64,000 nt of DNA from Streptomyces abikoensis (GTDB lineage Bacteria; Actinomycetota; Actinomycetes; Streptomycetales; Streptomycetaceae). Made by a program: the position numbers and the translations under genes. Location of the stretch: NCBI RefSeq assembly GCF_014648775.1, contig NZ_BMRT01000002.1, positions 1-64,000 on the forward strand. Direction: 5' to 3'. Position 1 is the stretch's first letter. Each line of letters begins with the position of its first letter. Of the stretch, positions 33,309 to 44,000 are shown in pieces. Below the pieces are notes generated by a model that saw nothing but the letters and a program-made list of their open reading frames with translations, ran no database searches and was not told the origin of the DNA.

Positions 33309-34181
33309 ATGGGTACTGCCGGCCGGTTCGACGCCGGGGCGGACGAGCACGGGGCCGAGCACGACAGGGCCCGTGCGGCGTTGCGGGCCGGGGTGCGGCG
33401 GCTGGCGGGGCTGCTCGGTGACGTCCCCGACCCGGGGGCGCCCTCGGGGGTGCCGCCGTGGACGGTGGGCGATGTGGGTGCGCATGTGTGCGCCGTCTAC
33501 GTGGCGTACGGCTCGGCGTTCACGCAGGAGTTCCAGGACTGGGACAGCGTGCTGCCGGCGGGTGAGCGCACCTTCGCCGAGCGGGTCGCCTCGGTCAACG
33601 CCAAGGCGCTCGGCCTGATCGGCGAGGAGGCGCGTACGCGTCTCGGCGCGCTGGTCCTGGAACGGGGCGATACGTTCCTGCGGGTCACCGAGGGGCTCGC
33701 GCCGGACGCGCCCGTCACGACGCCCTGGTACGGGCCGGGCGTCACCATCACCCTGGCGGCGGCCACCGGCATGATGCTGAGCGAGACCCTGCTGCACGGC
33801 CTCGACATCGCTCGCGGCGCCAGGCTCCCCTGGGCGATCGCGCCGGACGACGCGCGGCTGGTGCTCGGGCAGTCGATGCCGACGATGATGCCGTTCGCCG
33901 TCGACGCGGCCCGGGCGCGGGGCGTCCGCATCGCCTTCGACCTCGCCGTCGAGGGCGGGCCACGGCTGGCGGTCGTCGTCGACGACGGGACCGCGACGGT
34001 GACGCGGGACGCGCCGCCGCGCGCCTACGACTGCCGGATCACGACCGACCCGACGACCTTCCTGCTGATCGCCTTCCGCCGTGTCCCCCTCTGGAAGGCG
34101 ATCGTCCGTGGCGCGATGCGTCCCGGCGGCCGCAGGCCGTGGCTGGCCCCACGGCTCAACGGCTTCTTCGTCAGCCCGTGA
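33309..34181 (+). CDS. Maleylpyruvate isomerase/DinB-type N-terminus with SCP2-like C-terminus
   Basis: A 290-residue protein. The N-terminal half (VPPWTVGDVGAHVCAVYVAY, then GMMLSETLLHGLDIARG) is a helical bundle of the mycothiol-dependent maleylpyruvate isomerase/DinB type, with the usual metal-ligand His positions in AHV and LLHGLD. The C-terminal half (FDLAVEGGPRLAVVVDDGTA, YDCRITTDPTTFLLIAFRR) looks like an SCP2 sterol-carrier-like fold. Related actinobacterial proteins use mycothiol as cofactor. The reaction here is unknown. The stop overlaps the convergent PfaD gene by 11 bases. Confidence 0.78.
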   Translation: MGTAGRFDAGADEHGAEHDRARAALRAGVRRLAGLLGDVPDPGAPSGVPPWTVGDVGAHVCAVYVAYGSAFTQEFQDWDSVLPAGERTFAERVASVNAKALGLIGEEARTRLGALVLERGDTFLRVTEGLAPDAPVTTPWYGPGVTITLAAATGMMLSETLLHGLDIARGARLPWAIAPDDARLVLGQSMPTMMPFAVDAARARGVRIAFDLAVEGGPRLAVVVDDGTATVTRDAPPRAYDCRITTDPTTFLLIAFRRVPLWKAIVRGAMRPGGRRPWLAPRLNGFFVSP

Positions 34182-35745
34182 CGGGGAAGTCGCCGATCCG
34201 GTACTCCGCGCACGCGGCGGGCAACCGCACGCCCGCCAGCCGCAGTTGGGTGACGCGGGCGTGGAAGGCGGCACCGTGGAGGAGGTGGTGGGCGATGGCG
34301 GTGACCTGGCGCCGGGCGGGGTCGGCCAGGGCGCTGCCGGCGGTCCAGGCGTTGAAGGCGCCCATGGCGGGACCGCACCAGATCTGCCAGTCCCCCTTGC
34401 GCCCGGCCTCACCGGTGACGGCCCAGCGCGAGGCCATGGCCAGGTACCAGCGGAAGACCATCGCCATCCGGAATTTGGGATCCCGCTCGGCGCGCTCGCG
34501 CCATGCCGGGTGGTGGGTCGCCAGGTAGTCCGCCGTGTCCCGCCAGACGTCGTCGAGGGGGCGGCGCAGGACGCGTTGTTCCAGGTAGCGGCGTTCCGTG
34601 GGCGGCAGGGCGGCCAGGCTGTCGTGGTCGCGGTAGAGCCGGTACAGCCGGCCGGCGTGGCCGGGGAACATGGTGCCCCGGGCGAGGACCTGGACGGTCA
34701 CCCCCTGTTCGAACAGGTCGGCGGCCGGTGCCATGGCGCAGTCGGCGAGGCCCGCGCCCGCCAGGAGCCGTTTGACGGCCGGTGAGGTGGCCGCTTCGGT
34801 GGCGGCCTGGTTGACCGACCCGGTGACGACGTACGCGGCGCCCAGCGCGAGGGCCGCCACCACGGCTTCCGGGGTGCCGATGCCGCCCGCCGCGCCGACG
34901 CGCACCCGCGCGGTGGCGGGATGCTCGCGGGCGACGCGGTCGCGCAGGCGGACGACGGCGGGCAGCAGGACGGCGAGGGGGCGGCGGTCGGTGTGCCCGC
35001 CGGAGTCGGCCTCGACGGTGATGTCGTCGGCGAGCGGGACCGTGCGGGCGAGTTCGGCCTGTTCGGCGGTGACGCTCCCGTCGGCCACCAGGGCGGCCGT
35101 CAGCTCGCCGGGGGCCGGGCGGAGGAACAGTTCGGCGGTCTCCGGGCGGGAGACCTTGGCGACGACCCGGTGCTCGGCCCGTACCCCCGGGGGGCCCGGG
35201 TCGCGGTGGAGGCCGGCCAGTCGGTAGCGCACGAGGTCGGGGGTGAGCTGGACGAAGGCGGACGCCTCCACGCAGCGCACGCGGTGGCGCAGGCAGGCGT
35301 CGACGCAGGCGCGTTCCTGAGCGGGTGCCATGGGGCTGTGGATGAGATTGCACGCGTACGGCACACCGGCGGAGCCGAGGGCGCTCTCCAGCCGTTGCAG
35401 GGCCGCGTCGATCCGGTCCTCGGGGAGCCCGGCGGCGCCGAAGGAGGCGAGGTGCCCGGCCCGGGCAGCGGCGATGACCAGCTCCTCGCAGGCGATGCCA
35501 CCGGCCATCGCGCCGGTCATATAGGCGTAGCGGACGCCGTGGTGCCGACGGAACCCGGCGGAGCCGAGCCGGTCGGGGTGCTGCGGGGCGACGGCGGCCA
35601 GGACGGTGAGGCCGTCACCGGGCAGGGGCGGCGCGTTGGTGGCGCCCACGCGGCCACCGTCGCCGACGATGTAGCAGGGGCGCTCCAGGTCGGCCAGGAC
35701 CGTGTGGACGCCCTCGGCGTCGTACCGCACCCGAGCGTCCGTCAT
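34171..35745 (-). CDS. pfaD: PfaD-type trans-acting enoyl reductase of the PUFA-like synthase
   Basis: A 524-residue FMN-dependent enoyl reductase, a TIM-barrel nitronate-monooxygenase relative that works in trans on PUFA and polyketide synthases. Recognised by VLAAVAPQHPDRLGSAGF, YAYMTGAMAGGIACEELVIA, VEASAFVQLTPDLVRYR, the flavin-phosphate motif GAAGGIGTPEAVVAALALGA near residue 285, and the C-terminal FRMAMVFRWYLAMASRWA. Start ATG 35745 has GGGGAGGGG upstream. It is the last of three same-strand genes with the DH and KS subunits, and would set the saturation pattern of the chain. Confidence 0.93.
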   Translation of the reverse strand: MTDARVRYDAEGVHTVLADLERPCYIVGDGGRVGATNAPPLPGDGLTVLAAVAPQHPDRLGSAGFRRHHGVRYAYMTGAMAGGIACEELVIAAARAGHLASFGAAGLPEDRIDAALQRLESALGSAGVPYACNLIHSPMAPAQERACVDACLRHRVRCVEASAFVQLTPDLVRYRLAGLHRDPGPPGVRAEHRVVAKVSRPETAELFLRPAPGELTAALVADGSVTAEQAELARTVPLADDITVEADSGGHTDRRPLAVLLPAVVRLRDRVAREHPATARVRVGAAGGIGTPEAVVAALALGAAYVVTGSVNQAATEAATSPAVKRLLAGAGLADCAMAPAADLFEQGVTVQVLARGTMFPGHAGRLYRLYRDHDSLAALPPTERRYLEQRVLRRPLDDVWRDTADYLATHHPAWRERAERDPKFRMAMVFRWYLAMASRWAVTGEAGRKGDWQIWCGPAMGAFNAWTAGSALADPARRQVTAIAHHLLHGAAFHARVTQLRLAGVRLPAACAEYRIGDFPVTG

Positions 35746-35768
35746 CGCCGTTCCCCTCCCCCGCGTGG

Positions 35769-37997
35769 TCACGCGGCCTCCCCGCGGATGTCGGCCGCGA
35801 TGTTGTCCACCTGGTAGATGCGCAGGTCGTCGCGCCAGACACTGCCGTCGGCGAACAGCAGGACCCGGCGGTCCTCGCGGCGTACCTCGCGGATGTGCGC
35901 CTCGCCGCGCACCCGCCGGTGCTCGCGCAGGATCTGCCCCCGGTAGGACCAGTGGAGCTCCTCGCCGACGGCGATGTGGAGGCGGGGGCGGACGAGGTGG
36001 TCGAGCAGGCCGGTGTGGAGGGCGTAGGCGTGCACCGCCTGGTAGAGCATCTGCACCCCCGCGGAGCCCGGCATCACGGGGTCCTGGAAGAAGTGGTGGT
36101 GGAAGAACCAGTCGTCGCGCCGCACGGGTTTGTCGCACAGGACGTAGCCGGCGCCGTGGTCGCCGCCGCCGGGTACGAGCGCGACGTCCTCCAGCAGCGC
36201 GAGGCGGCCGCGCCCCGGCCGGAGGTCCCGGCGGGGGTCCAGCCGGCGGACGTCGGCGGGGGCGGGCGGGTGGCGTTCCAGCCAGGGGGGCCGGTAGGTG
36301 CCGCCGTCCAGGCCCTGTTGCTCGGCGAGCAGTTCGGGGGTGAAGAAGCCGTGGACGGCCTCTCCCTCGTAGAAGGGCTCGCCGCCCGCGCGGAGTTGGA
36401 AGTCGTAGCGGTGCATGACGCCGCCGGGCAGGGGTGAGTGCGACCGCAGGGTGACGTGTTGCTCCACGGTGGTGCCGGGCGTGTCGACGTGCCGGAGCAG
36501 CCGTGCCCTGCCGTCGAGGTTGCGGCAGGAGAGGTGCCCGTCGGGGTACGCGCCCGCGACGCCGAGCATGCCGCTGAACAGGCCCGCCGCCTGGAGCGCG
36601 GTCTCCATGAGGGCGAGTTGCGGCATCGTCCCGCCGTTCTCCCGTACGTACCAGGGGTCGGCCGGGACGTCGTACTCGGCGAGCCCCCAGCTGCCGGGGC
36701 GGTACGCGTCCCACTCCCCGTGCCCGTCGACGACGCGGTCCAGCATGCGGAAGTCCCCCCGGGGCAGCCGGGGCCGGACCCGGCCGGTGACCCGTGTGGT
36801 GCTCCCCGGCAGCGGGACCGTGCCCAGGTCGCCCTCGGCGAAGATCGCGGTGTGCAGCTCGCCGGCGACGACGCGCTTGCCGGTGACGCCGGTGCGCAGG
36901 CCGGGCCGGGCGGGGTCCAGGGCGTCCTGCCCCGGCCCCTCCTTGAGCACGACGCCCACGTCCCGCAGCCGTGCCAGGGGGCGGCCGGCGACAGTGACCC
37001 GGCAGTCGGCGGTCGCGTACGGCCTGGGCAGCATGCCGGTCGCGGTGACCTCGGCCTCCAGCCGGAGTTCCGCGCCGGGCGGGGCCGGGGTGCCGCGGAC
37101 GTCCACCAGGACGGGCCGCCCGACGGGGAGGGTGGCGCGGGCGCCGGGCAGGCACAGGTGGAGGCCCTGGTGGAAGGTGTGGACGCGGATGAGTTCCAGG
37201 GCCGCCGCGACGCAGTGCGGCCACGCGTCCTCGGCGTGGTCGGGCAGGCGGGTCGTGGCGAGCAGCAGGCCCTGTCCGTTCCGGCCGCCGCGCGGGTCGG
37301 CGAAGGTGACGGCCTCCAGCAGCCGGGCGGGCCAAGTCGCGGGGAGGGCGGCGGTCGGCAGGCCGCTCTGGTCGAAGGCGGCCCCGAGGACGCGGGCGAT
37401 GTCGCCGGCGGCGAGCGCGTCGAGGTCGGCGGCGGTCAGCCGGGTCACGGTGGTACGGGCCAGGGGACGGGGGTCGGGCGGGAAGCGCGGGGCCGGGGGC
37501 TCGGGCCGGGATGCCTGCGGGCCGTGCGGTGCCAGGACGGCGAAGGCCCGCTCTCCGTCGCCGATCCGCCACTCCTCGCCGTCGCGCTCGACGCGCGGCG
37601 CGCCGCCCGGGAGTTCGGGCGCCTCGTCCAGCCAGGTGAGCGAGGCACCGCCCGGGTACCGGCCGGCGTCCTCTGCCCGGAGCGCACGGGCGGCGGCGTG
37701 CAGGATCGTCGCCACGGCGTCGACGGGCCGGGGTGGGGCGGGGGCTGGGGAGAGGGCCGGCGGGCCGCCCGCCGCGCGGGCGAGCTGCCAGGCGATGACG
37801 GCCTGATGGGCCGCCAGGACGCCGGCGTGCGTGCGCTGGAGACGCCCGGCGAGCCGCGCGGTGAGCGCCGGCACGGTCTCCGGGGCGACGGCTCGCGCGG
37901 CGACGGCCTCCGGGTCGCCCGGGCCGGGAGCCGGAGAGGCGGCCGGCGCGACAGCCGGTTGCGGCAGCGGAATCCCCTCGAATCCGAGCTCGTCCAT
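35769..37997 (-). CDS. Dehydratase subunit of the PUFA-like synthase (PfaC-like, no KS/CLF)
   Basis: A 742-residue protein with AAGGAGGA six bases before ATG 37997. The N-terminal 130 residues include a helical segment (TARLAGRLQRTHAGVLAAHQ) like a subunit-contact region. A DH-like domain follows at about 180-350, then two FabA-type hot-dog domains at roughly 400-560 (WYVRENGGTMPQLALMETAL) and 600-742 (HHHFFQDPVMPGSAGVQMLY). In classical PfaC these follow KS and chain-length-factor domains, which are missing here. In the last domain the position of the FabA catalytic Asp is Gln. It would remove water from 3-hydroxyacyl-ACP. It sits between the other two synthase genes with gaps of 23 and 48 bases. 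Confidence 0.85.
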   Translation of the reverse strand: MDELGFEGIPLPQPAVAPAASPAPGPGDPEAVAARAVAPETVPALTARLAGRLQRTHAGVLAAHQAVIAWQLARAAGGPPALSPAPAPPRPVDAVATILHAAARALRAEDAGRYPGGASLTWLDEAPELPGGAPRVERDGEEWRIGDGERAFAVLAPHGPQASRPEPPAPRFPPDPRPLARTTVTRLTAADLDALAAGDIARVLGAAFDQSGLPTAALPATWPARLLEAVTFADPRGGRNGQGLLLATTRLPDHAEDAWPHCVAAALELIRVHTFHQGLHLCLPGARATLPVGRPVLVDVRGTPAPPGAELRLEAEVTATGMLPRPYATADCRVTVAGRPLARLRDVGVVLKEGPGQDALDPARPGLRTGVTGKRVVAGELHTAIFAEGDLGTVPLPGSTTRVTGRVRPRLPRGDFRMLDRVVDGHGEWDAYRPGSWGLAEYDVPADPWYVRENGGTMPQLALMETALQAAGLFSGMLGVAGAYPDGHLSCRNLDGRARLLRHVDTPGTTVEQHVTLRSHSPLPGGVMHRYDFQLRAGGEPFYEGEAVHGFFTPELLAEQQGLDGGTYRPPWLERHPPAPADVRRLDPRRDLRPGRGRLALLEDVALVPGGGDHGAGYVLCDKPVRRDDWFFHHHFFQDPVMPGSAGVQMLYQAVHAYALHTGLLDHLVRPRLHIAVGEELHWSYRGQILREHRRVRGEAHIREVRREDRRVLLFADGSVWRDDLRIYQVDNIAADIRGEAA

Positions 37998-38045
37998 GAG
38001 GATTCCTCCTTGGTCAACGCCGGGTCCGGTCGCTCCCGGGGCCCG

Positions 38046-41000
38046 TCACCCCCGGCCCGCCGCGCCCCGGGCGGCGAGGCCGCCGGCCAGGGCGGCCGGC
38101 TCGATCCACACGAAGCGGACGCCGCTCCACCGCTGGAGGAGCCGTCCGTCGGGCGCGCAGGCGGTCAGTGCGCACTGGGAGAAGAAGGACGCCGCTGTCG
38201 GTGTCGTGGCCTCGTCGACGTCGACGGTGATGACGAAGGGCTCGTCGTCGGGGAGCGGGCCGAACAGCTCCAGGCGTTCGGCGGAGACGGGTACGGGGAT
38301 CTCGTCGCCGTCGGCCAGCGCCAGCAGCGTCAGAAGGGCGCCCTGCATCAGCAGATCGGCGAGGGCCGGGCTGTACAGCCGTCCGGCGAACGCGCCGTGG
38401 GCGAAGGCCGGGTCCGGCATCCTGGCGGTGATCACCAGATGGCCGGGCGACTCCTCCAGGACGTCGCGCAGGCCGTTGAGGGCCGCGCCGTGGAAGAGCC
38501 GGCCGTCGCGGTAGCCGGGGTGCGGGGCGTCGGTGAACGTGCGGGGCCGCAGGCTCGTCACGGGGGCCTCGCCCGGCCGGTCCGCGAGCCGGAAGCGCCC
38601 TTCGAAGCGCGGTTTCCCCTGTTCCCCGGCGTCGTCGACGCTCACGCGCACGAACGGTACGACCGCCTGCCGCGCGTCGCGTTCCAGCCGGACGCGGAAC
38701 CGCTCGGGGTGCCCGGGCGGGAAGGTGATCGCCTGGGCGATCCTGATGTCGCGGCACTCGACGACCGGCCGGCCTCCCCCGTGGGCACGCTCGACGGCGC
38801 CCAGGGCCCAGCCCACGGCGGCCGTCATGGGCAGGATGGGCACCCCGGCGGCGCGGTGCGCTCGCAGGACGGGCTCCTCACCGAGCCCCGTCAGCACGCG
38901 GTACGCGGTCAGACCCGCGTCGGGAAGCGGTTCGCACCGCTGGAAGAGCGCCTCGGTCGGGCCGACGAGCGCCACCCCGCCGCCCCGGCCGGGTGCCATG
39001 AGCTCCAGGAACCGCGCGCATCCTTCCTCCCGGGAGAGCACGGGCACCCCCACCTCGGTGAAGATCTGGTGGAGGTCCGCGGCCATCCCCTCGGTCCAGG
39101 GCCCGAAGGCGACCGGGACGACACGGCAGTGGGGGTGGGCGGCCTGCCAGGCGCAGCCGAAGCGGTTGAGCGCCTCGTTGGCCAGGGCGTAGTCCGCCTG
39201 CCGCAGATTGCCCCAGATTCCGGCGACCGAGGTGAAGAGGACCAGGTGCCGCAGCCGCGCGGCGTCGAGGGGCGCGAGCACGTTCCGCAGGCCGGCCGGT
39301 TTGGTGTCCACGACCGCGGCGATGCCTTCCTGGTCCGCCTCGGCCAGCGGCCGGTCCCGCAGGACGCCCGCGCCGTGGAGGACGCCGGTGATCCGGTCCG
39401 CGTACGGGGCCAGGGCCGTGGCCACCGCGTCCGGGTCGCGGACGTCCGCCGCCGCGTACACGGCCTCCGCGCCGTACGAGCGCAGGGTGGCCAGGAACGC
39501 GCGGATGCCGCGCTGCCGGACGAGCAGGGCGAGCTCCTCCTCGACGCGGGTGCGCGCCGGTTCCTCACCGGGGTCCTCTCCCGCGTCGCGCGCCCGGGCC
39601 TCCAGGGCGGCCCGCAGCTCTTCCGGGCCGCCGAGCGCGGCGGCCCAGGCGGGCTCGTCCGTCAGGGGTGTGCGGCCGAGCAGGACGCAGCCGCAGTGGT
39701 GGGCGCGCACGAGTTCCTCGACGCACCAGGCGGTGACGCCCCCGGCGCCGCCGGTGACCAACAGGACGTCGTCCTTGGTGAGTTCGACCTCCCCGGCGGC
39801 CACCGGGGACCGGTGCCACGGGGTGCCGGAGACCCGGGGGGCGCGGCGGCCGGTCGTGTCCACGCCGACCTCGCGGACGTCGCCGGCGAGGTCGGCGAGC
39901 TCGGTGGCGAAGGCCGCTCCGGCGTCCTCGTCGGACAGGCCGGGGGCGAGGTCCAGGACGCGGCAGAACAGGGTCGTCGCCTCCAGGGCGAGGGTCTTGA
40001 CCAGTCCGCCGAGCCCGCCCGCGAGGGCGGCGGCGGTGTCGCCGCCCGAACCGGCGTAGCCGAGCGCCCCGTCGAGCCGGGTGACGGCGACGAGGCCGGC
40101 GCGGGTGCCGGTCCGGGCCGCCGCCTCCAGGGCGGGGCGGGTGTGTTTGGCCACCAGGATCGCGTGCCGGAGGCGGGTGATGATCCGGTCGGCGTTCGTC
40201 TCCCCACTGCCGTCGCTGTCGTCGGGCTCGCGGCTGACGGGCAGGACGCACAGGTCGAGACGTGTGCCGTCCGCGAGGAGCTCGGCGAGACGGGCGGCGA
40301 GTGTGTCCTCCGCCCAGTCCGTCAGCCCGGGTGTCTCCGTGGCGGCGCCGGGGAGGGCCAGTCGGCTGACCCGCCAGCCACGGGTGGTGAGGGCGTCGGC
40401 GAGGAGACGGGCGAGCCCGCCCGCGTCGTCGATCAGCAGGGCGTGGGGGCTCTCCGGGTAGGCGTCCTCGCGGACGTCGACCGCGGGCAGGTCCATGGGA
40501 GTCACCCAGGCGCTGCCGAGCGCGGTGCCCACCACCGGTGAGAGGAGCTGGGGCCTGGGCTCGGCGATGACCTCCTGGGCGATGGCCGTCAGTTCACGGA
40601 CCGTCCGGGCCTCGCTGAAGCGGTACATCTCGCTGCGGGCGATCACCGGGTAGCGGCGCCACATCTCGGCGCCGATCTCGACCTGTTTGAGGGAGTCGAT
40701 GCCGAGGTCCGCCTGGATGTCCATGTCCGGCTCGATCATGTCGACGTCGTAGCCGGTCTTCTCGGCGATCACGGCGCGGAAGACTCCCTCGACCTCGTCG
40801 GGGTCGAGCGAGCCGATGTCCGTCGTGCCGGTCGCCGCGACTTCCCCCTTCTGTGCCGCCCACAGCTCGGCGAGCGCCGACCTGCTCTCGGCGTGCGGGC
40901 CCTCGGCGCGCTGGTCCTCGGCGCGCTGGTCCTCGGCCACCGGTCCGGCATCAGGGCGGGGTTCCGCCGTCACCGCGTCGACCGCCGCCGGTACGGGCAG

Positions 41001-44000
41001 GAGCGGGTCGTCCTGTTCGGGTGGCCCCGACGGCGGTCGCAGGAGGCCGGAGACCGCTTCGGCCGCGCGGGCGTGCGTCTCGCCGAGGGCCATGCTGTGG
41101 TCGGCGACCGCCTGGATGGCCGCGAGCAGCGACGCGTCCATCCGGCCGGCCGCCGCGCCCCGGGCGAGGAGCGCGCCGAGCTGCTCGGTGGTGCGGACCT
41201 CGCTGTCCACGTAGCGGGCGTGCGCGGCCAGGTGGTCGGTGGCGGCGCGGGTCAGCGGGTCGGCCGCCTCGGTCCGGGCCGGCGACGGGGCCGGGGCGGG
41301 CGCGCCTTCCGGCTCGGCGCGCGATGCGGCGGCGGTGTGCCGGGCGAGGAGTTCCTCGTAGGCGCCGCGCCGCTTCTCCACGGCGAAGAACGGGCCGTCC
41401 AGGCGGCGGGCCACCTTGGAGGGCGTCCGGCGCTCCGGGCGGGGCGGGGCCGAGTAGCGGTCGACGCCGGTGAGGGGCAGGCCGAGGACGGCCAGGCGGA
41501 CGGCCGCCTGCTTGAGCGCCGTGCAGGCGTCCGTCCCGGGCCCGGCGTCGCAGGCGACGACCTCCGCGCGGCCGGGCCCGAGGGTCCGTTCGACGAATCC
41601 GGTGAGGATCCGCCGGGGGCCGAACTCGACGAAGACCCGGATGCCGTCGGCGTGCATCTCCTCCAGGCGGGCGGCGAAGTCGACGGGGCGCAGCAGTTGC
41701 CCGACCAGGGTGCGGCGGTTGGCGTCCGCGTCGTCGCCGTAGGACGCCCCGGCCGTGTCGGCGTAAACGGGCAGTGCGGGAGGGGCGAAGGCGGCCTCGG
41801 CGCAGGCGGTCGCGAACTCCTGGGCGGCGTGGGCGATGTGCGGGGTGTGGAAGGCGGCCGCGACCGGCAGGAGCCGTACGGGCAGGCCGCGCGCGGCGCA
41901 CGCGTCGGTGAAGTGCCGGACGGCGGCGGTCGGGCCGCCGACGGTTTGCTCGTCGGGCGCATTGTGGTTGCAGACCGTCAGTTCGGGGTGTTCCGCGAGG
42001 AGTTCGGTGAGTGCGTCGCGGCTCATGCGGGCGGCGGCCATGGCGCCGGGGTCGTGGCCGGGGCCGGGCGGTCGTGCCATGGCCTGACCGCGGGCGTGGG
42101 CCAGGGCCGTGAAGCCGGCGTCGTCCAGGACGCCGGCGGCCCACAGGGCGGTCAGCTCCCCGAAGCTGTGGCCGAGCAGTGCGTGCGGGGTGAAGCCCAG
42201 CTCGCGCAGGTAGCGGTACTGGCCCGTGGAGAGGGCGCCGATGGCCGGCTGGGCGTGGGAGGTGCGGCGGAGCCGTTCGGCGTGGCGGGTGGCGTCGCCG
42301 GTCCCCGGTGGGGGGAAGACCGCGCGGGCCAGGCTGTCGGCGGCGGGGAAGCGGGCGTTGGCGGCGTCGAAGGCGGCGCGGACCGGGGGCAGGGCGAGGG
42401 CGGCGTGCAGGCCCATGCCGGGGTACTGGCTCCCCTGTCCCGCGAACAGCGCCCCCGTTTTGGTGCCGGGGGGCAGGGCCCGGGTGCGGTAGTGGATGCC
42501 GCGCGGGTGGCTCCAGGTGTCGTCGCCGGGGTGGTCGCGCAATCGGGCGACGGCGAGGGCGAGCAGCTCCTCGTACTCCGGTCGTCCCGTGGCGACGAGG
42601 CCGAGGCGGGCGTGGGGCGCGGGGACCGGCCCGGGGTCGGGCGGGTCGCCGCGCTCCAGCCGTCGCAGCAGTTCCGCCCTGTCGGGCGCGTGCCAGAGGT
42701 ACGCGGAAGGGGTGTCGTGCAGCGCGTACTCCCGTTCCACCCGGGGGCCTTGGTGTTCTTCGAGGACGGCGTGGTAGTTGACGCCGCCGAAGCCGAACGC
42801 CGAGACCCCCGCCCGCCGGGGCGTGCCCGAGGGGTCGCGTACCCAGGGGCGGGCCGTGGTGTTCACGTAGAGGGCGCCGTCCGGGCGGACGGCCTGCGCG
42901 TGGGGGGTGGTCACGTTGATGGTGGGGGGCAGCACCTTGTGGTGGAGGGCGAGCGCGGCCTTGATGAGCCCGGCCGCGCCGGCGGCGGCCTTGGTGTGCC
43001 CGATCTGCGACTTGACGCTGCCGACGGCCACGAAGTGCCGGTCGTCGGGGGTGGCCAGGAGGTCGTTGAGCGCGGTGAGTTCGACCTCGTCGCCGGTGGG
43101 GGTGCCGGTGCCGTGCGCCTCGATCAGCCCCACGGTGGCGGGTGGGCAGCCGGCGTCGGCGTAGGCGCGGCGCAGCGCGGCGCTCTGCCCGGCGCCACAG
43201 GGGGCGTAGATGCTCTGCGCGTTGCCGTCGCTGGAGCTGCCCAGGCCCTTGAGGACGGCGTAGATCCGGTCGCCGTCGCGCTCGGCGTCGGCGAGGCGGC
43301 GCAGGGCCAGCATGCCGATGCCCTCGCCGACCAGGGTCCCGTCGGCCTCGGTGTCGAAGGGACGGACGACGCCGGTGGGAGAGAGGGCGGGGGTCTTGCT
43401 GAAGCACATGAAGGAGACGATCGAGTTGTCGGCGTCGCAGCCGCCGGTGAGCATCACGTCGGCGCGGCGGGAGATCAGCTCGTCGACGGCGCAGCGGACG
43501 GCGGCCAGGGAGCTGGCGCAGGCGGCGTCGACGGTGTGGTTGGCGGCGCCGAGGTCGAGGCGGTTGGCGACGCGTCCGGAGACGACGTTGGCGAGGATGC
43601 CGGGGAAGGAGTCCTCGGTCCAGGGCGGCAGGGCCGCGAGCCGGATCCGGACGATCTCCTTCGCCTGCTTCTCCGGGATGCCCATGGCGAGCATGGTCTC
43701 CAGGATCTCGGGGACCAGGAGGCGGGCGGCGAGCGGGATGAGGGTGGAGTTGGTGCCGCACACGCCCAGGACCACCCCGGTACGGGAGGGGGCGCACCAG
43801 TCCTCTCTGCCGCGTCGCGCGTCGCTGAGCGTCTCCTTGGCCACCACCAGGCTCAGGAGTTGCACCAGTCCGGTGGAGTCCACCGTGTTGGGCGGCATCG
43901 CGAATTCGAGCGGGTCGAAGAGCTCGGGGGTGAGGAAGCCGCCGCGGCGGCAGTACGTCTTGTCCTCGGTGAAGGGGTCGGGGTCGTAGTACCGGTCCGG

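Noticed and set aside
34171..37572. A 1133-residue PfaD fusion
   Set aside because: The extension is an Arg/Pro-rich alternate frame of the dehydratase gene. MTDARVR at 35745 has its own ribosome site.
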